Shown here: positions 49,384 through 61,435 of the stretch, in pieces | How positions within the stretch are numbered: position 1 is the stretch's first letter | Layout of the letters: every line of letters begins with the position of its first letter | Source of the DNA: Rostratula benghalensis | Taxonomy: Eukaryota > Chordata > Aves > Charadriiformes > Rostratulidae | DNA length: 64,000 nt | NCBI GenBank assembly: GCA_013399305.1 | Contig: VXAI01000013.1 | Span: 1,624,882-1,688,881, forward strand | Direction of reading: 5' to 3' | Program-made: the position numbers and the translations under genes | Notes under the pieces: model-generated | Seen by the model: the letters and a program-made list of their open reading frames with translations, nothing else | The model's database searches: none | What the model was told of the DNA's origin: nothing

Positions 49384-51620
49384 GGTGTTTACAGAGAGCT
49401 GTGGCTTGCTAGTTGTCTGACTGCCCAGAAAGTATCGCTCAGTTTCCTCTTCTTTTCCATAAGTGAAATTATTAGTCTTCAGCTGGGGTTACTAGCAGTT
49501 AAATGTGAAGTCTTTTTGTCCTGCAGCTCCTCTTTGCTGATGCCTGTTCGGGGAGTTTTGTCAGCTTTGTAGTTTTCTCCAAAGACTGAAATTCAGGGGG
49601 CTATAGCATGAGTGGCTGTAGCTCTCTTCTCAGTTACAGAATAGAAAAATTAAAATAACCACTGGAAAATTCAATTTTACGGAACAGATATTTTCTGTTT
49701 TAATGAAAATAACCTTGATGAAAAATTGCTGGCTAACTCACCCCTCAAGTCTTCTCCAGATATTCCATTTAGATATTTACCTCTGATACCATATGCCACA
49801 GCAGGATGGAAGTTGACTCTCTGCAAAATTTAGCTTTTGCATTAAATTATGTATTTTAACGCTAGAATGCCCCCCGACTCACTCGTATAGTGATGATTAA
49901 AGAGCAGCAAATTATCATAAAGGTAATTTAGTAGTAACGTTTTGTGACATTTGCCAGTTGTATCTTTGGTTACATCAAGAAGGGACAAGATGCCTATGTT
50001 CTTCTGAGTAATCATGTTTGAACTGCATCTGATGCTTCACTCATTAAACCCTGAGCTTCCTGAGATGACAGATCAAGAAGTTTTTATGTTTTATTTGGAA
50101 TTTAAATATGCTAATATTCAAATGCTATATTGACACCCACTCACTCATGCACGTGTGTGTGTGCTTGTGTCTGTACTTCCATGTAAAAGAAGTGCATATC
50201 TTTCCATAAAGATTCCAGTCAATGAAATCCTTATTAAATATTTGACCCTCTTATATTTTTCGTAACATCCTTTCTACAAATGCTGGAGTTGAGGTCTCAG
50301 AATAATTTCTTTTTAAAACCTGCTTTCGTATATTCAGACTTAGATTTTCATTGACATTAACATGAATTATTATAACAATATTCAGAGATGTATCCAATAT
50401 TTCCCCCCAAAAAATATAGGAAAAGACAATCAAATCTCATTTAAAAATGAGTTTATGAGCTAGGCTTCAAGTATGAGATGATGATGAGATCATCAGTGAT
50501 CTCCATTTAATGTCAATATTGGAGATGACCATTATGGTATGTGAAATATCTCTTCTCTGTAGTAGAGGGCTGGCCAAGACAACCTTCTTACCCTTCTTCA
50601 TATCATACATAAAGCTTCTCCAAAAGGCATTACTTAGATCAGCAGAAGAAATTTCACCCTAAAAATGTCAAATTACGTGACTTGTATTTTCCTCTCATTT
50701 CTATTTCTAAGTTTGCTAACTCAATTTTAATAAGAAAAATTATCAGTCAAGACCTCTGGTCTTTTTTTTTTTTAAGAGATAATAAAGACAGAAGTTAGTA
50801 ACAGATATTGCAGAAGCCAGGAGAGAAAATGGGCTGGAATGGAGATGGGAAAAGGATCAAGAAAACAATTATCAACTAAAAAAGGTCACTGCTTGAAAGG
50901 AAACTCAAGGTTCACGCTCCTCTGGGATAAAGGAAGGTCAGAAGAGAAAAACTTGATCATGAACAGGCCCATAGGAACCCATAAAGTAATTTGTGGTTAC
51001 AAGAGGCTCACAGCTGAAGTATCCAAAGGCTAAAACTAGTGATAGGGCAGAGACACAAGTGTGCCAACGATGAACTACAGTGAGAAGAGCATCTGAACCT
51101 CAGAAATACTGGAGAAGTGTTTTGCTCGAGTTTTTCTGTTTTGTCATGGAGTGATGGAGCTTTCCTTGTTTTGAGCAAAGAATCATGAGCCTATATCAAG
51201 TCAGCTGTGTGAGAGAGATGGAAAATCAAGGGACAGACAACTTGATACTGAAATGATAAATAGTTTTATTCCTCTACTAAGCTTTCACTGTAGTATTCTC
51301 TTTATTCTCATAGAGGACTAGCTGCCTTAGTTCTGTACTTTTGAGGAAGGAGTAGTGCTGTATTTGCCTTTAATTCAATGTCACTTCATGTATATAGTAC
51401 AAATTTGGGAAGTAGCAGATCAATACTGTCAATGTCTTGTGTTCACCATTAGAAAATATTTTTTTCAGGAAGGTGAGGAAGCAATTAAAGGAACACATTC
51501 ATCAAATCAGACATATATGATTTAGATAAGGGAGAAGAACTTTTTTTTTTTTTTTCCTTAAAAAAGCCAGAACATCTAGTTACATACTGTGACTGGGCAA
51601 ATGTATGTGTAATCCAATGT

Positions 51621-51660
51621 TTTTGAAGATTTTTGAAGATAGCAGTAGATAGCAGTAGAG
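51621..51660. repeat. Two consecutive 10-bp tandem duplications
   Basis: TTTTGAAGAT occurs twice (51621-51640). It is followed directly by AGCAGTAGAT and AGCAGTAGAG (51641-51660). Both doublets have a 10-bp period and lie end to end. Confidence 0.85.
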
Positions 51661-53020
51661 ATTTATGATCTAAGTCTGTAAATATATGCCAGACTGCTAT
51701 AAATTTAGGAATAATTTGCTTTGATAACTAACTGGAAAATTAGTGTCATTCCTAACAAGAAAGAACATGTTTATAACAGAAACGTGCTGTGATAAAATTC
51801 CCTAGGAACTAAATATCCTGGAAAGAATTTTAATTCTTATAAAGATAAGTAATTGAAGGAATGCTAATTCTCTGTTTACTAGGAATGACTGTGCAGCACA
51901 ACCACATACCAAATGTCTTGAAGGGTCTGATAGTATTTTTACAGGAAGGCTTGCGAATCTTTTTTTTTTTCTTTCCAGATGTGTAAGTACACTTTGGAAG
52001 TAAAGAAACATAAGGAAAATTAGCATTACATTGTGAAGCATAACCCCATAATTTTATAAAGAACTGTTATGAATTAAACACTGGAACACACCTAGAAGTG
52101 CTGGAGTCATGGCAATCAGATATCAGACAGGCAAAGAACTTAGCAAGAAGAAAAGGATGTCAATAATTTGGTGGTCAATAAGCATTTCCAGAATTTATAT
52201 TATGGAAGTATTTAAATCTACAGTAATGATTTTTAAAAAGCAATAAAAATGAAGTATTTCTGAGGGATATAAACCAGTTGCACACTAATGACACAGAAAA
52301 AAACATTCTCTGAATTTCAGGTAATTCCATAAATTCATAACAAGTAACTGGGTGAGTAAAGGGTAGAACAAAACAGCTGTTGAGCAACTTCATCTATCTT
52401 TTTTTTTGTTTTGTTTTGCATTAAAGAAGAGATCGAAGCACAGGAACTGTTAGGTTGATAACTACAAAAAACCGAATAGTTGCAGTTGAAAAACCAGAAA
52501 GATTGTGGGGTTAGGTGAAATTTCCATGTATGCACCTCCTAGATGATAATTTTCTCATTTGTTTTTATACACAGCAATGGTCACTTTCCTAGCTAATGCA
52601 TAATATTTCTTCATTTTAAAATTTCTTATTTTTAAAATAATAACACTGCTTTGATAAAAGAAATTTAGTTTGACATAAAAAATGAATAATTCAAACATGA
52701 TTGTGCAACAGATGGAAAGATGATTTAAATAAATTTAGAATTTCTTTTCAGGGACTATCTTGTTTTGTCTGAATACAGGAAAAAACAGCATTATGTGGTA
52801 TAAACTATTGAGTATTCTATGAATCCGGTATAAACTTTTGGATATTTATATATACAATTCTTCCAAATAATCCACGAATCCCTTTTAATAAACTAATTTT
52901 TGTCCCTTGTTCTAATTGTTGTCTTGGCCAATAAAGGAGCATACAATCTTCATGAAAGTTTTGACTTTTGTGATCATTTTCCTGACAAACCAGAAAAGGG
53001 ATATGTACCACTTCACTCAC

Positions 53021-53314
53021 CCAGCACAAAATTAAGGCATTAGTCATATCACTCAGCTGGGAGCTCTTTGCTCTGACAGTCCATCCAGAGGAGCTCTTTT
53101 CGGGCATTTTCCACTCACACAGTCCATGGGCTGTGACATCCCTGGAGACTGCAGGCATATTCTGCCTGCTAACAGTGAGGCAGGACAGAGCTTGGTCAGT
53201 GGAGACCCCACGTGTGATGTTAGCCCTGCCCTCCTGGATCTTGGGGCATCTATCAGGAACTGTGAAGCGGAAACAAGTTGAAAACAAGCCCAGTGTTTGC
53301 TTCAATGTTAGCTT
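53021..53314 (-). other. Candidate internal coding exon (unrecognised protein)
   Basis: On the minus strand an intron-like acceptor, TTTTTCAGTTTTTCAG, ends at 53315. A 294-bp open block follows and ends at a good donor, TGG|GTGAGTGAAG, with the GT at 53020-53019. The block is exactly 98 codons and would be a phase 0-0 exon. The translation has five cysteines and contains FTVPDRCPKIQEGRANITRG and GLCEWKMPEKSSSGWTVRAK. It matches no family I can name. The base composition is more GC-rich than the AT-rich flanks. The frame stays open past the donor to 52817, so splice signals are not forced by a stop. It could also be chance or the remains of an old retroelement. Confidence 0.22.
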
Positions 53315-54416
53315 CTGAAAAACTGAAAAATACTAAGTGTAAGGGTGGAGCTACCTGACATTGTGAGATTACGGGAGGGAAAGTGAATATGCAATTGATA
53401 ATTTAGAACATTACTGTCCAACAAGTTCATGACCTCCCATCCTCAGGGACCCAACAAGAACTGGTGGGAGGGAGCTGGAGACAACTCTTGATATACATCC
53501 AGATCAGGGAAGAAGTAGTTAGTGCCACAATAAAAAACACTCTGGCAAAATAACCCCAGCTCTGAACCTAGTAGGTTAAGTCAAAAGGCTGTCCCACTTG
53601 ACTGAGGGCAACCAAACACCTTATGTGCAGAGGTCTCAGCATTTTCAGGAGCAGATGGCACCTTTCTGTATGAAACATTTAATGACGTGTGCTAATGAAG
53701 CTGGCTTTTACGCTGTTTTGGGACACAGGGGCCCTTTGCAGGCTCCAGGTAGACTCTATGCTCTTTTATCTGAGCAAGCTCAGTGAATGAAAAGCAATAA
53801 AAGAACTGTTACTTTGCTTGAAGGGAAATTCACTGCAGCCAGGGTGCCAAATGTCTATATATATGTTAATCAACTCCAAATGTATCTGCAGGAAGAAAAT
53901 TGTTTAAATGAACTGCCTAATTCAACATACATGGTCAACTCTTCTTAAGATTTCCTTCCACCTACAGTCCTTTACTATAGGAATGCATTATTTTATCCCA
54001 AAATGCTCAACAATCACAGCTGCTGATGATCTCTTTTGTGGCAAGAGGTCCCCCTGAAGCCATTGCCAGTTCAACTTCCCACATGCCTGCTTGTAGACCT
54101 TCAGTGAATGGGACATGGGTGACAATTATTTCCTATACTTTATATGAGAACAACTTGTACAGAATAACGTAAGAAAGCTGTGACCTAGGTGAGAACAGAA
54201 TGGAGCTCTTCTGTATAGCAATATTGACAGCAGCCACAGAAGTGACCTTCTTCCTGAAGAATCATCCCAGCCTTCCAGAAGAAACATACCAGGGACACCT
54301 TCAATTACCAGCTATGGTCATCGTGCTCTCAGCCTTCCCATTGTGCTGTCCCACCGTGCACCAAAAGGAATGAGACTGCTGAAGAGTTCCCTGCTATGTC
54401 ATGCATATTTCAGTTA
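53315..54416. other. Unassigned, moderately GC-rich non-coding DNA
   Basis: No recognised gene or repeat. The frame 53598-53786 (+, 62 codons) is short and featureless. An ATAAAA-type signal near 53799 follows it, but that alone is no evidence of a transcript end. An unrecognised LTR remnant is possible because of the composition change, but I found no paired termini. Confidence 0.4.
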
Positions 54417-54872
54417 TATAGAATCATAGGAACATAGGATGGTTAGAGTTGGAAGGGACCTTAAAGATCACTGAGTTCCAACCCTCTTACCATGGGCAGG
54501 GACACCTCCCACTAGACCAGGTTGCTCAAAGCCCCATCCAGCCTGGCCTTGAACACTTCCATGGAAGGGGCATCCACAACTTCCCTGGGTAACCTGTTCC
54601 TGTACCTCATCATCCTCACAGTAAAGAATTTCTTTCTGGTATCTAATCTAAATCTCTCCTCTTCCAATTTAAAGCCATTACCCCTTGACCTGTCACTACA
54701 TTTCTTGACAAAGGTCTCTCTCCAGCTCTCCTGTAAGCCCCCTTTAGGTACTGGAAGGCTGCTATAAGGTCTCCCCAGAGCCTTCTCTTCTCCAAGCTGA
54801 ACAAGCCCAGCTCTCCAGCCTGTCTTCACAGGAGAGGTGCTCCAGCACTCTCACCACCTTTGTGGCCCTTTT
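54417..54872 (-). mobile_element. CR1 LINE 3' fragment, 0.45 kb, minus strand
   Basis: The + strand starts TATAGAATCATAGGAACATA and continues as the reverse complement of the CR1 3' untranslated region and ORF2 C-terminus. The minus-strand frame at 54512-54829 reads SDRSRGNGFKLEEERFRLD, then RKKFFTVRMMRYRNRLPREV and APSMEVFKARLDGAL, the typical C-terminal block of CR1 ORF2. It is 5'-truncated near 54872 after GTGGCCCTTTTTAA. The copy is less diverged than the other minus-strand CR1 pieces. Confidence 0.93.
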
Positions 54873-57290
54873 TAACTGTCAGATTTTTGACTTTGCAACC
54901 AGAGAAAGTTTTATTTTACTGTTGTTATAGCTACATCACCTATGTTTCTCGCAGAAGTTGAAACTAATTCTGTATATGTGGCAATGTTGCTATCAAATGT
55001 TATGAGTATTATCCAGCCCTGAGCATCTAGAGTTAGCCTGAACTCTAAGCAATGCCTGCAGCTTGCAGGAGGAAGAGTTTAGGCAGGGAAGGTATAGTAG
55101 GGCCTTGTATTGCCTTTGGTTGGAGAAACCTGATTTGAGTCTCTTTGTATATGGAGACAGTATATGGAAAAACACTTTGTTCGTGTGGTTCCTTCAGAGC
55201 TGAGGCTGAGCCCCTGAAGCCACGGAACATGTCTAAGGGAGAAAGTCTGCAAGGGAGGGAAGGTGGGTTAGTTCTCCCTCCCTGCTCTCTTGTAAGGGAG
55301 GTTTTCTGCTCGGAGCTCCTGCTGTAGCAGGTGTTGCTGGTTGTTTAGTTGTGGTGTCCGAGCCTCTGTGTTCAGTTGTTATTTTGGCATCCTGCCATGG
55401 CTTTGCTGACAGATGGGAATGACACCACACCTGTACCTGGGACGTAGACAAATGGAATTTCATGGGAGACACTAGAGATATTTATCTTCCAGAGCTTTCT
55501 TCTTGCTGAATTTCAAAGGCTTGCTGTAAGCAATCAAAACACGGGAACATTAAGCTGAAGGTCAAAATAAGATATTTTTTATGCCTGCTGGGAAATATTT
55601 GGCAAAGCGTAGTTCCCTCACTGAAATATATATAGATATGAATATATGTAGTTTTAGTTGCAGAAATCTTTTTTAGCTGTTACAGAAATTAAGGTTTTCA
55701 TAATATTATGTTTAACTTTTATTCCCAGCATTTTCTACTGTTTTCAGTGAACACCATACTGGAGAATCAGATTTTAACCATGACATGGAGTACGATGTCA
55801 CTGGAAGGCTCTTCTCCTTATGAAGGAAGGACAGTTGCAACTTGGTAGATTTGAAATGTGAAACAGATGGATGAATTTCTGGTTTAGATTTAAAATTGCT
55901 ATCTCTTTCTCCAAAGGTTTTCTGGCTGCACATGGATCTGAGCATGGTTTCACATGCTAGAAAACACATGGGAAATTTTATGTTTGCATGAGCTTCCAGC
56001 AGGATCTTGCATATGCACAGATAATCAAATTATTTACGTTTGTTAGACTGGGGATGGAATTGTAACCCTCTATGGAATGTATGCAGGGAGTTTAGAATAC
56101 ATCTCAAGCTCTTCTGCATGTTTCCATTCAGTGTTGCAATGCTCCAGGGTAGCTGTGGATTCATCTCAGTGAATTCACTTCCTTGGAATTCTGAAGCTGG
56201 AGAATTGTATTTAGACCAGAAAATTCTTAAGACCATTTGTTCATTTTTGTGAGCATTACCTTTTAAAGCAAGAAGTGTACAGACAAGCCATCCAAAGTAA
56301 ATAATTTGTGAAAGACATATTAAAGTTGATTTTCGGGTGGCGCAAGCGGTAGATTTCTGTTTAATTGTGAAATATAGAAGTGAACCCAAAGCTAATAGAA
56401 AAAAGAAAGAACATACTGGAAGATGATCAGTACATTTCTAAAAAGATCTACTATGCTTGTCTAATATGGTGTTGGGGTATCAAGTTTTTAATCTCTAAGT
56501 TTTAATAACTAATACCTGCTCAAAAAGTAACTAAACATGTAAATTGTTTCCTCCTAAAGTCACTGCGTCTCTTTCCTCTGATTCATTGCTGCAAAGAAAT
56601 GTACCTATTCCATTCTCTCGGGTAGCTTTAAAAAATTTTTGAATGGCCTGTCAGATTAAAATGGTGCAAGAGGAAAATTTACACTTCAAACCTTTGAAAA
56701 CTTCATGCTGGCTTGAAAACTTGCAGCCCTGCTGAGCAAGCCATAGTATGAGTTGCATTGAATGAGCGCTGAGCAACTGCAGGAAACAAGATGACAAATA
56801 CAAAATGACCATTTGCAGCAGGGGTAGCAAACCTCCATATGCTTGGGGCAAGACCAATGCAGGGAAAGTGGTAAACAGCCACCTTTTCCTTACATGGGAA
56901 AGTGGGACTGTATTGTTGGGGATAATGGAAACATCTAGACGTTTAGATAATGGAATAATGTAAATTTCTAGACCCAAGGGAGGAAAAAAGCAGAGACAGT
57001 CTCCCTAGGGCCAGAGTGGCCCACTAGCTGGATGCCCGTGGTGCTCCTGGGTGCACCAGCTAGAAGTGCAACATTCTGCTGTGTGTTGCCTCAGAAGAGC
57101 TTACTGGAGAACCTCCTTTCACTTCTCTGCTGCTGAAACTGGCACATAGACTGAGCACAGGCTCTGGGATCTGAGATCATAGCCTTCCACCCTCCCACAC
57201 TTTGTGGCATTATTCACATATTTTCAATAACTAATAGCAGTTTCCATACTCTGGATTGGGAACTGCTCTGTGGATAGGTGGAGGAAACTC
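54873..57290. other. Unique non-coding DNA
   Basis: No gene or transposon is recognised. The minus frames at 56030-56389 (119 codons) and 56651-56977 (108 codons) have no domain. A tRNA-like A-box string at 56338-56349 was examined and rejected. Confidence 0.45.
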
Positions 57291-57458
57291 AATGTGAGAG
57301 GTCATTTCCTCCATCACTTTTAATGGAGAATCAAGCATTATCAGCAAATATGCCAATTCCTATTAGTAAAAAAAAATGTGAGAGGCCATTTCCTCCATCA
57401 CTTTTAATGGAGAATCAAGCATTATCAGCAAATATGCCAATTCCTATTAGTAAAAAAA
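57291..57458 (+). repeat. 84-bp tandem duplication, two nearly identical copies
   Basis: Copy one spans 57291-57374 and copy two begins at 57375 with AATGTGAGAGG again. Within the shared unit I see one substitution (T at 57302, C at 57386) and a difference in the terminal A run (9 versus 7). The period is 84 bp, a multiple of three, so the + frame at 57278-57505 passes through both copies and yields a 28-residue repeat (SFPPSLLMENQALSANMPIP, then ISKK). The near identity points to a recent duplication. Confidence 0.95.
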
Positions 57459-60400
57459 TGCATGAGATGACACCAACAACCCAAAGTTTACCAAAGTGCT
57501 CATGAGACATGGGTTCCCACACTTGTCCTTCCTCCCATGTTTCTCTCAGGAGTGATGAAGATTCCTGAGCACTGACCCAAATGGAAAGTAAAACTTGTCC
57601 ACTGTGTTCTCCTGTTCTTTATGAAAGTGGTTAATGATCTAGGGAATAAAGATCTAGATTTATTAGATCATGTTAATAATGTGGGAGCTGAGAAGTTCCA
57701 CCTGTGAAAAATCCTTGGCTCGGGTTTCATGTCCACCATCATGTCCATACACTACCTAAAACAACAGGATATAAGACTCTCTGGGGTCACAGCCTGATAC
57801 CACAGCACACAATTTAATCATAAAAGTACGACAAATTTGATTTTGAAAAGACTGCTTTCAGAAGCATCACTGACAACAGAATAACAATACAGCAGTCTGA
57901 AACCCACCGGCAGGAGGAAAGAGCAGATGTTTAGCTCTCCACAAATTTCTAAAAGCTTTCTCAATAATGGGCAGTAATCAATTTAGCAGAATGGAGAGCA
58001 GAAGAATGAGTAACTACATGGAGTTAAGCAAGGGCAAATGTTAACTGGATAACCTCTGTGGCAGCAAAATCTAAGTCTGTGGAGAGTTTTCCCAAAGGAA
58101 ATGATGAAAGTCTCTCTGATTGACATACATAGACTAGACTAAGCAAAATATTTAATGTATAATATAAAAAATCATGCTTTTATTCAGAGGGTTAGAATAT
58201 TTTAATGATTTTCTCCAGTTATGGTTTGTAATACAGAAACAGTATCCCAAAACAGAAAGATTTTTTCCTTACTATTTCCTATTTTCTGATTTTCTTTTCC
58301 TTTCAGCAATCAACTAAAAAGGCAGAGTATGCAAATAAAATATATTCATAGGGGCAATACTCATTGGTTATTGCACCTTCACATGAACTCCTGAAAGAAC
58401 CATAGCCTATCTCCTGCCCCACTTCTGTTGCATTCTGAAAAACAGCATAGAGAGTGCCTTAATTATGACTTGTTTTTTTTTAACCTGGTGATATAGAAAA
58501 GTTAAGACCTTGATCAGTTTACAGATGAGATTCATATTCTATTCAGACATATGAGAATGATAATTAGGGTATTTATCTGCCAATATTTTTGTTGCCTCAA
58601 ATTTCAGGTTATTCCACATGAAAATGCTGTGTACAAGTAGATACTTCTTGCCAACAAAACATTTTATGATGTTATGCAGTAGTTCAATATGTTTTTGTAG
58701 AAGGTGACCTCCATAATGGGAAATTGTAGGTTTAATATTTTGCTTCTTTTTAAGCAGATGACTAAGGTCTCAGATGGGATATTTTCAGGAACCAGTGCAG
58801 GAGAGAGGTTAATTAAAATGAAGATTATGTTGTGAGTTGTAAAAGTCTGTAATTACATAGAACCTTCTTCTATTTTTGAGCTACTCTCAGACATACTGAG
58901 CTTTGTTTATAGTCTGAAGAACAGGATGACCTGACACTTCCTGCACTTGCAGACATTCTGGAGCTCACGGGTTGGCGTCATTCTTCAGTAAAAATTGGAG
59001 AATCTGATTTAAGCATACTTTGTACAATGATATTCTAGAAGTGGATAATTACAGATTCAAAAAGCCCTTCATCTTTCTGATGGGATCATTCACTGTAGTC
59101 CAAGTTACACCTGTATCTGGTTTCACCTCTGGTAAAGACAAAAAATATATTTGCCTCCTTACTGACCTTAGGTTATTATAGGAGAGGGCAAAAAAGTATT
59201 GCTTTCCCCCTTCTCTATGCACCATTTAAAATATGACTCTACCCCTTCTTTAATTCCACTCTGATGCACAGATCTTTCAGCTATTCAGGCATACATTTGG
59301 GGGAAATAGTGAATCCAATTTCAATAATGGCAAGAGTTCTATAAAAACCACCAGGGCAATTGTATTAAGCTCAAGCTGCTGCTTTCTCATAGTAATGGTC
59401 TGGAAGTAAAATAAAACCAAACAAATCTAGACACAGTCATTTCTTCTTGTACAGTTTACTGTAACTGTCTACTTCTACCTAGGCAGTTAGCCATTTATTT
59501 TATGAAGCCAGTTCTTTCATCTTCTTTTTAATTTTTTTTAAAAGATGTTCTGTAGAAGGAGAGAGTACAAACATAACACCATATTCTTACTATATTTTAT
59601 GAACAAATTAATTTCTATCTGTAACTGAAAGACTTGTCTGATATTAAGGAGTATTGAAAGACTGTCTTTCAAAATCCTACTCATCCTGACCAGTGAAGTC
59701 TGCAGCACTAAACAGTCAGGTGATATCCATCCACCACGGGAAGTCTTTAAGCATGTTTAAAGTTTTTTTCTAAATACCAGGAGGTTTCCAGACACAGAAG
59801 CAGACGTGCTTCTGTCATACCTAATGAGCAACATACCTCAGAGGTCTCAAAGCTGATACTGTAATACACACATCTTTCAGTCTGAAGCATTTTCTAATAC
59901 ACTAGTTTGAGTTCAGCTGAATCAAAAGTTCAGTTTTCCTTGTACTATATATCCATTATAAACTGGCAGGTGGCTGTTCTGTAGAAAACAGATTAATGTT
60001 CTTGTTCACATTTGTATTTTTGAGTATGTATTGCCATATTTATATATTTTTTATTTTTAATATTTTTAATATCTGCAATTGACAGATATCATTAGATTAT
60101 TAGTTTTATTAATATGGTAGGCATGATATAAATCAAAAGATATATTAAATCTCTGTACAGGGCATTTAACCAGATTGAAATCCAATGAGACTGAAATATA
60201 AATATAAAATGATGTTGTATTTATGATTTTAAAGTACTACTTGATGAGAATAAAATATTCCTTTATACTAGGAAGTTCAGCATCCACCAAAGGAAAAAGT
60301 GTAGTTAATCCAGTCTCCTTCTTGAGTGACATGCTGTAAGACATGCTGTCTTGGGAAAACCCAAACTGTGCAGGCAGGAAAAAAACCCATATTTACTTCA

Positions 60401-60819
60401 TCAATGTTATAAATACATTTCACTTCTTTGAGATAAAATTATGAGTTTATAGGAGGAAGGGCCTCCTTGCTGTAGTCTTCAGGAACTGATAGTCTTATAA
60501 CATCAAGCTTGATCTTGTTTTAATGAGATATTTTTGAGATGTGGCCACTATGTCAGTCTGATAATTTTGTTCCATGCACCTGAGATTCATTGATACACTG
60601 CTGGCTGTAGGTGGGTGGTCTCTCCATCAGCAATACAGTATGGTTGACAAGGGCCACAGTGAAAGGAATGAAGTTTTCCTCCTTACCCCACAAACCACTT
60701 ATGCTCAACTACAATTTCACTGTTTTTCATAGTCTTGACCACAACTGCTTCCATATCTCTTAAGCAACCTAATAATCAATATTTTTCTTAATTTCAAATA
60801 GGCAAGAAGCTGGGCAACT
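57459..60819. other. Unique AT-rich non-coding DNA, poor in open frames
   Basis: I see no exon, RNA gene or transposon. From about 57510 to 61750 no frame reaches 60 codons on either strand, the emptiest stretch of the window. An AT-rich patch with TATTTTTAATATTTTTAAT lies near 60040-60075. Confidence 0.5.
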
Positions 60820-61435
60820 TAGGCCCATCATGCCTAGATGGATTTTGACAGCTTCTAAGGAGAGAGACTCCACAACCTTCATTATTAACCTGTGTCAGTG
60901 CTTGATCACCCTCAAGTGTTCCTGTTGTTCAGTTATCACCTCCTGTGTTTCAGTTTGTGCCCATTGCCTTTAGTCCTGTCACTGGGCACCTGAGAAGAGC
61001 CTGATACAGTTTTCTTTGCACCCTTCAGATATATGCAAGCATTGATGAGATCCTTCCTCTGGACCTTCTCTTCCTTCTCTTCTCAAGGGTAAACAGTCAC
61101 AGCTCTCTTAGCCTGTCCTCACATGTGAGGTTCTCCACTACTCTCTGGGCCAGGCTAGTCAGCAGTTTTTAATCCACCTCACTGTCTTTTCATCCAGCCC
61201 ATACTTCATCAACTTCTCTATGAAAGTCCTGTGGGAGACAGTGATGAAAGCCTTACTGTAGTCTAGGTAGGCAACATCCACTGTTGAGGGGAACCTCATC
61301 TACCAAGCCAGTTAGTTCACTGTAGAAGGTTATCAAGTGGGTCTTTCATATGCCTGGAACTGGTTTCCAGGAGTAGCTGCTCCATCACCTTCCCAGGGAT
61401 CAAAAGGAGAATGTTTGGCCTGTAGATCTCTGGGA
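60820..61435 (-). mobile_element. Old CR1 fragment with internal deletion, minus strand
   Basis: The + strand segment 60820-61145 corresponds to the reverse complement of the CR1 ORF2 C-terminal and 3' region: GAGACTCCACAACCTTCATT, then CAGTTTGTGCCCATTGCCTT, then GCCTGTCCTCACATGTGAGG. The segment from about 61190 to 61435 corresponds to a part much further upstream in ORF2: CATCAACTTCTCTATGAAAG, then AGGTAGGCAACATCCACTG, then CTGCTCCATCACCTTCCCAG. The sequence between is missing, so either one copy lost an internal part or two copies lie side by side in the same orientation. It is strongly diverged and has no long frame. Confidence 0.85.

Larger units (their letters stand above)
43002..53020. 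other. Unique AT-rich non-coding DNA
   Basis: No exon or transposon is recognised. The stretch includes AP-1-type sites TGACTCA at 44325-44331 and TGAGTCA at 44412-44418, an A run of 20 bp at 49364-49383, a pyrimidine-rich CCCTCC tract near 49290-49315, and two adjacent 10-bp tandem doublets at 51621-51660. The block 45330-46100 is more GC-rich but has only short frames on both strands. Confidence 0.45.

Noticed and set aside
56338..56349. tRNA-like A-box string TGGCGCAAGCGG
   Set aside because: No B-box of the GGTTCGAATCC type follows at the right distance, and no cloverleaf can be drawn. Chance match.
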